The notes under the pieces were generated by a model. It did not search any database and was not told where the DNA came from. It saw only the letters and a program-made list of their open reading frames with translations. Position numbers and translations under genes: made by a program. Below are positions 1 to 9,383 of a DNA stretch of 64,000 nucleotides, in pieces (the stretch's first letter is position 1; the number at the start of each line of letters is the position of its first letter). This DNA is from a bacterium (lineage in GTDB: Bacteria; CAIWAD01), in assembly GCA_030429345.1 (NCBI GenBank), contig JAUIFJ010000013.1:1-64000 (forward strand), given 5' to 3'.

Positions 1-175
1 GTGCCATGGACGGTGCCAGGGACGGTGCCAGGGACAGTGCCAGGCACGGTGCCAGGCACGGTGCCAGGCACGGTGCCACGGACAGTGCCAGGCACGGTGC
101 CAGGGACGGTGCCAGGGACGGTGCCAGGCACGGTGCCATGGACGGTGCCACGCACACTGCCAGGGACCGTCCCTG
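1..175. repeat. 12-bp tandem repeat array (GGTGCCAGGCAC-like)
   Basis: The first 175 bases are about fourteen tandem copies of a 12-bp unit with small variations (GGTGCCAGGGAC, GGTGCCAGGCAC, GGTGCCATGGAC, AGTGCCAGGCAC). The core GTGCCAGGCAC is itself a near-perfect palindrome, so single strands could fold into a row of small hairpins. The array continues off the left edge. It is open in two forward frames, giving monotonous TVPG or DGAR peptides, but there is no ribosome-binding site and no recognisable protein, so I treat it as non-coding. From 176 to 350 I see no gene or convincing signal. Confidence 0.85.
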
Positions 176-350
176 GCACTGTCAATCATTCCTGTAGACG
201 GGAGACCTTGCCGTCGATTCCGCCCGGTCTGTCTTCCCATCGGTGCATTTCCCGCATTGGGGCTACCCTCTGTTTGTGCCCCGAACAAATTGCCCCAAGA
301 AAGCCGCCGCTGGACTGAATCCGCTTCCGGACGGTCCGATATAGCTAGCG

Positions 351-1535
351 ATGAGTGAGCCAAGAAATCCGATCCTCGAGAGCGAAATCGCCAGCCCTCC
401 GACCCACGATCTGGGGGATGGCCTGCCACGTGTACTGATTGTAGACGACGAGGAATCGGTCCTTGAGCTCGAAAAGGAGCTGATGGAGTCCTTCGGCTAC
501 GAGGTGGCGACGGCCAGCGATGGTCACCAGGCCGTCGAACGCGCCGGCGAAGGCTTCGACCTGATGCTGCTTGACGTGATGCTGCCTGGTCTCGACGGGT
601 TCCAGGTGGTCCGCATGGTGCGCCGCAAGCTCGATCCCTACCAGCTGCCGATCGTGATGGTGACCTCGATGGCTTCCCGCGAGGACCGGCTGATCGCCAT
701 CCAGGCGGGAGCCAACGACTTCATCAACAAGCCCCTCGACATCACTGAACTGCGCGTCCGCGCCCGGACCCAGATCCAGATGAAGAACGCCCACGATTCC
801 CTGCGCAGCTACCAGGTCGGCCTGGAGCGCAAGGTGCGCGAGCGCACCCGCGAGCTGGAGCAGGCCAACAGCCAGATCACCGAAGCGCACATGGACACCA
901 TCCGCCGGCTGGTGCTGGCCGCGGAGTTCAAGGACGAGGACACGGCCCAGCACATCGAACGCATGAGCCGCTACAGCGCCATTCTGGCCAAGGCTATGGG
1001 ATGCAGCGACGAAGAGGTCGACATCATCCGCCAGGCGGCCCCGATGCACGATGTGGGCAAGATCGGCATTCCCGATTCCGTCCTGCTCAAGCCCGGACGG
1101 CTGACCGAATACGAGTTCCAGATCATGCAGCAGCACACCGAGCTCGGCGCCCGCATTCTGGACGGCAGTCCCTCGCACCTGCTCCAGGCCGGCAAGGTGA
1201 TCGCCATGAGCCACCACGAAAAGTGGGACGGCAGCGGCTATCCCAACGGCTTGGCGGGGGAGGATATTCCGCTTTGGGGCCGCATCTGCGCCGTGGCCGA
1301 CGTCTTCGACGCGCTGACCTCCGAGCGCCCCTACAAGCAGGCCTTCAGCCTGGAAAAAGCCTTCAACATCCTGCGAGAAGGCCGCGCCCGCCATTTCGAT
1401 CCGGACGTGCTCGACTGCTTCTTCGACGGCCTGGACGAGATTCTGCGCATCAAGGGCCAATACTCGGACGACGGCAACCGGTCGGAAATGGGCCCCTACT
1501 CCTACCTCAACGACAGCAGCTTCGAACGCCGCTGA
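351..1535 (+). CDS. response regulator with HD-GYP cyclic-di-GMP phosphodiesterase domain
   Basis: A 394-residue protein of the RpfG type. Residues about 25-145 form a receiver domain (VLIVDDEES start, phospho-acceptor Asp in LMLLDVMLP, conserved Lys in INKPLD). A short coiled coil of about 35 residues (ERKVRERTRELEQAN) links it to an HD-GYP domain at about 185-370. The metal-binding and signature motifs are intact: HIERMSRYS, MHDVGKIGIPD near residue 231, HHEKWDGSGYP near 295 and ADVFDALTSERPYK. The family hydrolyses cyclic di-GMP, so this is probably an active phosphodiesterase switched by phosphorylation. It stands alone with no kinase next to it. The ATG at 351 lacks a strong Shine-Dalgarno. 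Confidence 0.93.
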   Translation: MSEPRNPILESEIASPPTHDLGDGLPRVLIVDDEESVLELEKELMESFGYEVATASDGHQAVERAGEGFDLMLLDVMLPGLDGFQVVRMVRRKLDPYQLPIVMVTSMASREDRLIAIQAGANDFINKPLDITELRVRARTQIQMKNAHDSLRSYQVGLERKVRERTRELEQANSQITEAHMDTIRRLVLAAEFKDEDTAQHIERMSRYSAILAKAMGCSDEEVDIIRQAAPMHDVGKIGIPDSVLLKPGRLTEYEFQIMQQHTELGARILDGSPSHLLQAGKVIAMSHHEKWDGSGYPNGLAGEDIPLWGRICAVADVFDALTSERPYKQAFSLEKAFNILREGRARHFDPDVLDCFFDGLDEILRIKGQYSDDGNRSEMGPYSYLNDSSFERR

Positions 1536-1657
1536 TTTCCGGACCCCCGCCGGTCGATTCCTCCTTCGGGATTGCCGTGTTCCATTCTCATGATTGCTGT
1601 ACCTGGTGGACGGATTGGCGCGATTGCATCGCCTCGTCGTGGATCGATGGGCCGTTC

Positions 1658-1807
1658 CCGGTTCGCCCCTTCCATTGTGGACCATTGAATCGTGATCGGT
1701 TTTTCCGCGTCCCGCGGGCCTCGCTCCGAGGTGATGGCGGCAATCCGGTATCGGCGGCAATACGATGGTGGTGGCGTATCGGTGACGGTCGATCCCGTGG
1801 TGTCTGG
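1658..1807. repeat. intergenic repeat, copy 1 (conserved 63-nt segment plus 17-bp units)
   Basis: This lies in the 459-bp gene-free spacer 1536-1994. Bases 1658-1720 closely match 9532-9593 (shared runs include GTGGACCATTGAA and CGTGATCGGTTTTT). They are followed by about four degenerate 17-bp units beginning at 1740, 1757, 1774 and 1791 (GCAATCCGGTATCGGCG, GCAATACGATGGTGGTG and variants). The same 17-bp unit recurs at 9759-9949. No credible gene is present; frames open here give low-complexity Arg/His-rich peptides. Confidence 0.7.
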
Positions 1808-1854
1808 GGCGCACGCGGAATCGTAGGTGCCACGGGATAGGGCGGAATGAATAG

Positions 1855-1882
1855 TTGTGTCACAATTGTCAAATTTGCGATC
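1855..1882. promoter_or_regulatory. palindrome TTGTGTCACAA plus TGTCAAATTTGC element
   Basis: About 115 bp ahead of the giant beta-helix gene is the perfect 11-bp palindrome TTGTGTCACAA (1855-1865), followed directly by TGTCAAATTTGCGATC (1867-1882). The second element is nearly repeated at 61289-61305 (TGTCAAATTTTGCAATC) upstream of the secreted endonuclease gene. The area is AT-rich against its GC-rich surroundings, as expected of a promoter or operator. Role inferred from position and repetition only. Confidence 0.4.
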
Positions 1883-1994
1883 CAGGGCGTTCTGTGTTCC
1901 AAAACACACCCCCGCTTGCGATCTCCTCTTATTCTGACCGGCGATCGTCGGCAATCCCGGCGGCGAACACAGGCGATTTCCAAGGGAGAGAATC

Positions 1995-4900
1995 ATGAAA
2001 CAGCTGCTGGCCGGACTGGCACTCCTGGCCCTGGCGGGCTCGATGCTCGCGGACCCCGTGCCGACGTCGGTGTCCGCCGATCTGACTCTGGATTCGGCAG
2101 GCTCGCCCTGGCACATCACGGGCAATACCAATGTGCAGGGTGGCGTGACCTTGACGATAGAGGCCGGAGTGGAGCTCATCGTCGACGGCAACTACTACCT
2201 GACCATCGACGGCGCGCTGGTGTCCGAGGGCACGTCGGGCGACCCGGTCAGCATTCACGGATCGGGAGGAGCCGGCAGCTGGCGCGAGATCCAGTTCCGC
2301 TCCTCGGTGCTTTCCAGCCAGCTGGACCATACCACCCTTTCCGGCGGCGGCAGCCATTCGAGCTACGGCACGCTCCACGTGACGAATCACGCGCTGACCC
2401 TGAACCACTGCGTGCTCGACGATTCCGCCTATGACGGCCTGATCCTGGCAAGCGGCGGCGAAGCCACGCTCAGCGACTGTTCGATCCAGGACACGCGCTA
2501 CCCGATCCACGTGGTCCACGGCGATTTCGCCCTCGATCTAACGGGCAGCAACGGCCTGGTCAACAACACCTATCCCCAGGTCCGCCTGGCGATCAGCAGC
2601 CTTGCCCGCGACGTGCAGCTGGACGGGGCCCTGGACGTGGCCTACGCCCTGACCGGCGACCTGACCGTGCCCAGCGGGCATGACCTGGAACTGGGCCCCG
2701 GAGTCGTGCTCAAGCTGCCGTCGGGCGGGGACCTGCATGTACACGGCGGCTTCTTCAGCGCCGGCAGCGCGGGACAGCCGAACACGATCACCAGCCTCTA
2801 CGACGACAACGTGCTCGGGGACAGCAACGGCGACGGGCCCGCGACGACTCCCGCGCCCAACTCCTGGGAATCCCTGCGCTTCCATGGGGACTCCGACGAC
2901 GCCGCCAGCGGCATGAGTCACACCACCGTGCGCTTCGGCGACTCGGCGGTCTGGCTGCAGGACGCGGGCCCCGACTTCGACGACTGCGAGTTCAGCAATT
3001 CGGTCTACCCACTGCACATGCTGGGCGTGTCGACTCCGACTATCGACGACTGCATCTTCGCCGTGGCCACGTATACGCCGATCTACATGAGCCTGAGCAG
3101 CCTGCCGGTGATGAACGACAACGACTTCTCCACCTCCAACAACGGCTGGGACGCCATCGGCATCATTCCCGAGACCTTGGGCGCGGACGGCTTCCTGCCG
3201 GTGCGCAACTTCACCAGCGTGCCCAACGTGACCTATGTGCTCGCCGGCAACCTGGTCGTGCCCCAGGGGATCTCGCTGAGCGTGGATCCGGGCGTGGTGG
3301 TCAAGTTCACCGGCTACAGCTACGGCATCAAGGTCGAGGGGGGCCAGCTCGACGCCGCGGGCACGGCGGAGCAGGAGATCGTCTTCACCTCCGTCAAGGA
3401 CGACAACCACGGCAACCCGGCGGACACCAACAACGACGGAAGTATCACGGCCCCGGCGGCCGGCGACTGGCGGGGCATCGCCTACAACGACGGCGCGACG
3501 GGATCGATGGATCACGTCAACCTGCGCTACGCTGGCGGCTACTGGCACTACTCCGTGGACAACCTCTACCGCGAGGCGGGCCTGGGGCTCTTCGACAGCA
3601 GTCCCTCCGTGGAGCACAGCACCTTCTTCGACAATTCGGATCACGGCCTGCTGCTGCTCGGCAACAGCAATCCCCTCGTCGACGGCAACACCTTCAGCAA
3701 CCACGACCGCACGCCGATCTCGATGAGCGCCGCGGCCGCTCCGGTCTTCGTCGACAACAGCTTCAGCAACAACGGCTACACGGCCCTCGGGCTGGCGGGC
3801 GAGTACCTGGGCACCAACAGCACCCTGGGCCAGCGCACGGTCGCCGGCTACGAGAACATCACCTATGTGCTCGAGAACACGATCCGCGTGGACAGCGGCA
3901 CGCATCTGGCGGTCGATCCGGGCGTGGTCGTCAAGGGCCGCGCGGCCAATGTCTCGATCCAGGTCGAGGGCAGCCTGGAGAGCGCGGGCACGGTGGCGGA
4001 GAACGTGGTCTTCACCTCCCTGCTCGACGACAATCACGGCCATCCGGCGGACACCAACAACGACGGCAGCGCCACCGCGCCGGGCCATTCCAACTGGGGC
4101 CACCTGGATTTCCGGCCGACAGCCGATGACGCCAACTGCCTCGTCAGCCATACCTGGCTGGGCTACGGCGGCGATTCGCAGGACGGCGTGATCCGTTGCG
4201 AGAACGCCGGACCGACCATCGGGCAGTCGACCCTCGACGGCAACTACTACGGCGTCTCCTGCCGCGGCACGAGCGACCCCGTGATCACGGACTGCCTGAT
4301 CCAGAACTGCTATGCGACGCCGGTCTACATGGCGGTGACCTCGGATCCGGACATTGCCTTCGCCAACACCTTCATCAACAACGGCTATTTCGCCCTCGGC
4401 GTGATCAGCGAGCCCCTGACCGTGGCCGCCACCCTGCCGCAGCGCAACGTGGCGGGCGTGAACAACTTCACCTATCTCTTCAGCAGCAATTTCGGCATCC
4501 AGGAGTCGGGCCACCTGACCCTGGACGAGGGCGTGGTCGCCAAGTTCCTGTCCTACGCCAGCCTGCTCGTATACGGCGACCTGAGCATCGCCGGCAGCGG
4601 CGCCAACCGCGTCTACCTGACCTCGGTGCGGGACGACGCCGTCGGCGGCGACACCAACGAGGACGGCAGCTCCACCTCGCCCTCCCAGGGCGACTGGGGA
4701 CGCATCCGCTTCCACGAGACCGGCGGCGGCGACAGCGAGCTGCAGCACGCCGTGATACGCTACGGCGGCTGGAGCAGCTCCTACTACGGGCAGATCGAGC
4801 TCCTGAGCTCCAGCCCCTCGATCCATGATTGCGAGATCACCAATGTCTACTGGGGCATGGATGTGCTCGGCGCCTCCGCACCCCTCGTGGAGGACAACGT

Positions 4901-7148
4901 CTTCGTGAACATCGGCCGCACGCCTGTGCGCCAGTCGCTGGTCGCAACTCCGGCCTACAGCGGCAACCAGTTCTTCAACGCCGCGATCCAGGCGATCGAG
5001 ATCTACCCCGAGACCATCGGGGTCAACCTGAGCCTCTCGCCGCTGGACTTCGCAGGCTACGAGAACATCACCTGGTACCTGGCGGGCACGCTGACGGTCA
5101 ACAGCACGACCCATATGAGCGTGGACCCGACCATCGTGATCAAGTCCTCCGGGGGACGGATCGCGGTCAATGGCAGTTTCTCCTGCGACCAGGCGGTCTT
5201 CACCGCTGTCGCCGACGACTCGGCGGGCAACCCGGCGGACACGGAGGACAACGGCGCCGGCACGACGCCGGATGAGAACGACTGGAACGGCCTGCAGTTC
5301 AACGACATCAGCGTAGACGCCAACTGTCTGGTGGAGAACAGCGAGTTCCGCCATGCGGTCCAGGGCATTCTCTGCACCAATGCGGCGCCGGAGATCGCGA
5401 ACACGGTTTTCGACGGCTGCCGTCACGGCCTGTACTTCAACGGCAATTCGCCCGCCGTGTTGAATACGGTCGAGATCCGCAACAGCCAGTACAGTCCCGT
5501 ATACCAGAGTCTGGTCAGCAATGTGGACTATGGCAGCACGGTCTTCGGCTCCGGCAACGGCTACCTGGGCATCGGCATCAAGGGCGAGACCCTGGCCCAG
5601 GAGATCACGCTGCCGATCCGCGGCAGCGACGGCATCGACAACCTGGTCTACGTGCTGGAGGACAACCTGACGGTCGGCAGTTCCGCCGTGCTGACCATCG
5701 CGCCCGGGGTCGTCGTCAAGGCCACCAACGGCCGGACGATCACCGTGCACAAGGGCATCCAGGCGCTGGGCGGCCCGACGCCGGAGCAGCAGGTGGTCTT
5801 CACCGTGATCGAGGACGATTTCTACGGCGGCGACACCAACCAGGATGGCACGGCCTCGGTTCCCGTCAACCGCAACAATGTGATCTACGTGGCCGACGAC
5901 TCCTGGGACGCGCTCTGCGCCTTCGACTATTGCGTCTTCAACCACTGGGGCTACAACGGCAGCTATGGCGCCATCGACGCCAACAGCGCCAGTCCGACGA
6001 TCCAGAACACGGTCTTCCGCGACGGCGACCTGGGCGTGAGCTGCCGCGGGGCCTCGAGTCCCGTGATCAGCGGCTGCGACTTCAGCGGCAACCAGTACTT
6101 CGGCCTGCTCAACGAGAACAGTTCGATCACGGTCAACGCGGAGAACAACTGGTGGGGCGACGCCAGCGGGCCCCTCGACGACAGCGACGACACGGCCTCG
6201 GGTGGCCTCTACAATCCCGGCGGACTGGGCGACGCGGTCAGCGACTACGTGGATTATGATCCCTGGGTCACCAGCCTGCAGCTGCCGCTGCTGGGGGACG
6301 TGAGCCTCAACGGCTCGCTCCACGCCTATGACGCCTCGCTGGTGCTGAGCCACCTGGCCGGCGGCATCGTGCTGAGTCCGGAGCAGCTCGCGGTGGCGGA
6401 CGTGACCGGCGACGCTGCCGTCGACGCGGTGGACGCGCACTACATCCTGCAGGTCGTCGTCGGCGCGGAGACCACCTTCCCGGGCGAGACCAGCGACTAC
6501 GAGGGCGAGCCCTTCGATCCGGAGAGCGAGCTGCTGGCTTCCGTATCACAGGACCAGGAAGGCTGGTGGCTGCGGCTGGACCTGGGTGGCGACAACGCCC
6601 TGCGCGGCTTCCAGGCGGAACTGGACCTGCTGGACGGACTGCAGGTGCTCGAGGCCGAAGGCCAGGCCGACCAGAACCTGTCCTGGCACACGGATGAAAC
6701 GGGCAGGCTGCGGCTGGCCCTCGCGCCTCTGGCGGTCCAGGAAGAGGCCCTGAGCCTGCGCCTGCGCGTGGACGGGGATCCGACGGGACACTACGAGCTG
6801 CTGGGCTTCCGCGTCAACAACCAGGACTTCGAACTCGAGTCCACGGGGAGCGGGGAAGCGGAACGGCCCCTGGCCTTCGCCCTGCACGCGGCCTGGCCCA
6901 ATCCCTTCAATCCGTCCACGAACCTGAGCTTCGACCTGCCGCGGGAAGGCCCGGCACGACTTGCCGTCTACAACCTGCGCGGAGCGCTGGTCCAGGTGAT
7001 CCATGACGGGCCCCTGCCCGCCGGCAGCCACACGCTGCGCTGGGACGGCCGCACCGGAGGCGGAGGAGGCGCGGCCTCGGGCATGTACTTCATCCGGCTG
7101 GACACGGCGGCGGGCCGTGCCACTCAGGCCGTGACCCTGCTGAAGTAG
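1995..7148 (+). CDS. giant secreted parallel beta-helix protein with dockerin-like segment and C-terminal sorting domain
   Basis: A 1717-residue exported protein. The signal peptide is MKQLLAGLALLALAGSMLA and a good ribosome site (GGGAGAG) precedes the ATG. The body is about seven imperfect repeats of roughly 200 residues, each opening with a strand like NITYVLENTI, then VDPGVVVKG, then a Ca-binding-like acidic loop such as DTNNDGS; right-handed beta-helix is the likely fold. Residues about 1433-1493 resemble a two-copy type I dockerin (GDVSLNGSLHAYDASLVL and ADVTGDAAVDAVDAHYIL). Residues 1515-1615 look like a cohesin-type beta sandwich. The tail from about 1630 (AWPNPFNPSTNLSF to the end) is a FlgD-like/type IX-type sorting domain. 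Function unknown; surface adhesion or carbohydrate interaction is plausible. It overlaps the next gene's longest possible start by one base. Confidence 0.85.
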   Translation: MKQLLAGLALLALAGSMLADPVPTSVSADLTLDSAGSPWHITGNTNVQGGVTLTIEAGVELIVDGNYYLTIDGALVSEGTSGDPVSIHGSGGAGSWREIQFRSSVLSSQLDHTTLSGGGSHSSYGTLHVTNHALTLNHCVLDDSAYDGLILASGGEATLSDCSIQDTRYPIHVVHGDFALDLTGSNGLVNNTYPQVRLAISSLARDVQLDGALDVAYALTGDLTVPSGHDLELGPGVVLKLPSGGDLHVHGGFFSAGSAGQPNTITSLYDDNVLGDSNGDGPATTPAPNSWESLRFHGDSDDAASGMSHTTVRFGDSAVWLQDAGPDFDDCEFSNSVYPLHMLGVSTPTIDDCIFAVATYTPIYMSLSSLPVMNDNDFSTSNNGWDAIGIIPETLGADGFLPVRNFTSVPNVTYVLAGNLVVPQGISLSVDPGVVVKFTGYSYGIKVEGGQLDAAGTAEQEIVFTSVKDDNHGNPADTNNDGSITAPAAGDWRGIAYNDGATGSMDHVNLRYAGGYWHYSVDNLYREAGLGLFDSSPSVEHSTFFDNSDHGLLLLGNSNPLVDGNTFSNHDRTPISMSAAAAPVFVDNSFSNNGYTALGLAGEYLGTNSTLGQRTVAGYENITYVLENTIRVDSGTHLAVDPGVVVKGRAANVSIQVEGSLESAGTVAENVVFTSLLDDNHGHPADTNNDGSATAPGHSNWGHLDFRPTADDANCLVSHTWLGYGGDSQDGVIRCENAGPTIGQSTLDGNYYGVSCRGTSDPVITDCLIQNCYATPVYMAVTSDPDIAFANTFINNGYFALGVISEPLTVAATLPQRNVAGVNNFTYLFSSNFGIQESGHLTLDEGVVAKFLSYASLLVYGDLSIAGSGANRVYLTSVRDDAVGGDTNEDGSSTSPSQGDWGRIRFHETGGGDSELQHAVIRYGGWSSSYYGQIELLSSSPSIHDCEITNVYWGMDVLGASAPLVEDNVFVNIGRTPVRQSLVATPAYSGNQFFNAAIQAIEIYPETIGVNLSLSPLDFAGYENITWYLAGTLTVNSTTHMSVDPTIVIKSSGGRIAVNGSFSCDQAVFTAVADDSAGNPADTEDNGAGTTPDENDWNGLQFNDISVDANCLVENSEFRHAVQGILCTNAAPEIANTVFDGCRHGLYFNGNSPAVLNTVEIRNSQYSPVYQSLVSNVDYGSTVFGSGNGYLGIGIKGETLAQEITLPIRGSDGIDNLVYVLEDNLTVGSSAVLTIAPGVVVKATNGRTITVHKGIQALGGPTPEQQVVFTVIEDDFYGGDTNQDGTASVPVNRNNVIYVADDSWDALCAFDYCVFNHWGYNGSYGAIDANSASPTIQNTVFRDGDLGVSCRGASSPVISGCDFSGNQYFGLLNENSSITVNAENNWWGDASGPLDDSDDTASGGLYNPGGLGDAVSDYVDYDPWVTSLQLPLLGDVSLNGSLHAYDASLVLSHLAGGIVLSPEQLAVADVTGDAAVDAVDAHYILQVVVGAETTFPGETSDYEGEPFDPESELLASVSQDQEGWWLRLDLGGDNALRGFQAELDLLDGLQVLEAEGQADQNLSWHTDETGRLRLALAPLAVQEEALSLRLRVDGDPTGHYELLGFRVNNQDFELESTGSGEAERPLAFALHAAWPNPFNPSTNLSFDLPREGPARLAVYNLRGALVQVIHDGPLPAGSHTLRWDGRTGGGGGAASGMYFIRLDTAAGRATQAVTLLK

Positions 7149-7159
7149 TGGAGGCACCC

Positions 7160-9130
7160 TTGCGCACCCTTAGCCTGCTGCTGCTGCTCGCCGGCTCACT
7201 GCCCGCGGCGGAACTGCGGTTCGACAACCAGACCTTTGTCGCACAACAGGGCGGGATCGTCCATGTGCCCCTGCAGGTGAGCGCCATGGCGCCCGAGGGG
7301 ATCACGGCCCTGGAATGCAGCATGGATCTTCCACCGAACTGGGTGATCGACGGTGTCACGACGGCGGGTCACCTGGCCGAGAGCTGGGGCGCCACGCTAA
7401 GCCATTCAGCCTCCGGCCGGCACATGGAACTGGCCCTGGCCGGGGAGGCCGTCCTGGTCGGGGAGGGCGTGCTGCTGGAAGTGCGGGCGCGAATCGACGG
7501 CAGCGGCTGGACGGCGCTGGAAGCCACCGCCAACGAGGGCGATCCCGCCCTGGAGGTCTCCGCGGGCTATCTGACCCACACCCTGCCGCCCGTCCTTTCC
7601 GTATCACCTTCCGCGGCCGTGGAGCTGCTGGTCGGCGAGAGCCAGGACTACAATGCCGGCGGCGGCGTGACACCCTACGCCTGGAGCGTGGATCCGCCGG
7701 CCCTGGGCAGCATCACGGGGGAAGGGCTGTTCACGGCCGCGCAGGCCGGAGAAGGGCAGATTCTCGTCAGCGATCCGGAAGGGGCCGCCGGCGCATCCGG
7801 TCCCCTGCGGGTGCGCTCCTTCGCCATGGGATTCGGTTCGGCGGACAGCATCGCCGGAGCCACCGTGCGTCTGCCGCTTCTGCTGGAGAACCCGCTGGGC
7901 GAGGAGGTGACCGGCTTCGAGATCGAACTGGATGTCAACGCGGAGCGCCTCCACAATCCCGTGATCCGCGAGGAAGGCATGCTCTGCGCGGACTGGAGCC
8001 TGCTCGTCGTCACCTTGCAGAATGGACGGTTGAGGCTGGCGGGCGCTCACTCCGAAGGGATCACGGAAAGCGGGGCACTGCTGGAGCTGGAAGTGTCCAG
8101 CACGGTAGGCAACGGCTTCAACATGGACCTTCGTGCGGAAGAACTCCACGTCAACGAGAATCCGGCGGTGATCGCCCGGCCCGGCACCCAGCACTTCAGC
8201 CCATCGGGCAATTTCTCCATTTCGCCGGGGACGGCCCTGCTTGAGCGCGGGGAGAGCCTGGCCTTCCAGATCAGTGGCACCCCCGCCGGCGAGGTTGCCT
8301 GGCAGAGCAGCGCTCCCCTCGTCGCCGAAGTGGACGCCAACGGCCTGCTGACGGCGCTGCAGGGCGGCGAGGTGGTGCTCAGCGCCACCGACGAGCTGGG
8401 CCAGACGGTGGAAAGCGGACAGATCCGCGTCGTGGACCTGGACGCCTGGCTGCCGGACACCAGCGCCGTGATCGGCGAGGAATGGCTTTGGCCGCTGCGC
8501 TGCGACGCCCTGCCCTCGGAGGAGCTGCAGTCCCTGGAGATCACCCTGACATGGTCCTCGCCCTGGATCCAGTTCGTGGGAATCGAGAGCGAGGGCTGTC
8601 TTACACAGGACTGGGCCGACTGGGCCCTCAGCGACACCCTGCAGGAAGTGCGGATCGCCGGCGCCGGGGCGGCCCTGGCGCTCAGCGGAGCGGATCTCTG
8701 CCGGCTTCGATTCGCCCTATCGCCCGAAGCGACAACCCAGCCCCTTCCGGTGCAGCTGGAGCTTCTCTTCAACGAAGGCTTTCCGGTTGTCCGGGCAGAA
8801 GGAGGCAGCGTCAGCGGCGGAGTGCAGGCCCTGGACGACGCGGTCGAAGCTCTCGCCTTCGAGCTTCTGCCGGCCTGGCCGAATCCCTTCAATCCGGCGA
8901 CGATGGTGGAGTTCCGCCTGGCCCGAAGCGCTTCGACCCGGCTGGAGGTCTACGATCTGCGGGGCGCCCTTGTCCGCCGCCTGCTGGAACAGGAACTGCC
9001 CGCCGGCCTGCACCGGGTACGCTGGAACGGTCGCAACACGGCCGGCGGGGAAGCCGCCAGCGGGAGCTATATCCTGCACCTGGTCGCCGGGACAGGCAGC
9101 CAAAGCCGGCAAGTCACTCTGCTTCGCTGA
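7160..9130 (+). CDS. secreted protein with three cohesin-like domains, Ig-like domains and C-terminal sorting domain
   Basis: I prefer the TTG at 7160 over the GTG at 7148: GGAGG at 7150-7154 sits five bases before it, and it gives a clean signal peptide (MRTLSLLLLLAGSLPAA). The mature protein alternates cohesin-like beta sandwiches (about residues 18-140, 220-335 and 445-560 of this form; opening strands such as LRFDNQTFVAQQGG) with bacterial Ig-like modules (AWSVDPPALGSITGEGLF and AWQSSAPLVAEVDANGLL). The C-terminus is a PNPFNP sorting domain ending RQVTLLR. It is translationally coupled to the dockerin-bearing gene before it, suggesting the two products may bind each other or act together. 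The cohesin assignment rests on pattern and length, not a search. Confidence 0.75.
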   Translation: MRTLSLLLLLAGSLPAAELRFDNQTFVAQQGGIVHVPLQVSAMAPEGITALECSMDLPPNWVIDGVTTAGHLAESWGATLSHSASGRHMELALAGEAVLVGEGVLLEVRARIDGSGWTALEATANEGDPALEVSAGYLTHTLPPVLSVSPSAAVELLVGESQDYNAGGGVTPYAWSVDPPALGSITGEGLFTAAQAGEGQILVSDPEGAAGASGPLRVRSFAMGFGSADSIAGATVRLPLLLENPLGEEVTGFEIELDVNAERLHNPVIREEGMLCADWSLLVVTLQNGRLRLAGAHSEGITESGALLELEVSSTVGNGFNMDLRAEELHVNENPAVIARPGTQHFSPSGNFSISPGTALLERGESLAFQISGTPAGEVAWQSSAPLVAEVDANGLLTALQGGEVVLSATDELGQTVESGQIRVVDLDAWLPDTSAVIGEEWLWPLRCDALPSEELQSLEITLTWSSPWIQFVGIESEGCLTQDWADWALSDTLQEVRIAGAGAALALSGADLCRLRFALSPEATTQPLPVQLELLFNEGFPVVRAEGGSVSGGVQALDDAVEALAFELLPAWPNPFNPATMVEFRLARSASTRLEVYDLRGALVRRLLEQELPAGLHRVRWNGRNTAGGEAASGSYILHLVAGTGSQSRQVTLLR

Positions 9131-9383
9131 GCCGGGAGGGCTGGCCCTGCGCCGGATTCGGGAACCGCGGCCACCACGGTGAGGGCAGCTTGGCGGACGG
9201 CGGGAAACGCTTTGGTTTGTTCGCTGCCCGCGGACGATGGCCTGCCGCAACGGCGGCACAACGACGCCACAGGCCCGCAGATCGGGATGCCGCGCCTAAC
9301 GTGGAACGTGAATACATTACCAGATCGCCCATCTGGCGGATCCAATTGGATTTGCGGTTCAATCTGCGTCCCGCGGGCCTCGG

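Noticed and set aside
1-318. Open frame of 105 codons (TVPG repeats)
   Set aside because: It is a translation of the 12-bp tandem repeat, has no ribosome site and no recognisable domain after the repeat.
2538-6440. 1300-codon minus-strand open frame opposite the giant beta-helix gene
   Set aside because: It is a shadow produced by GC-rich third positions; the plus-strand frame has a signal peptide, domain repeats and a sorting tail.
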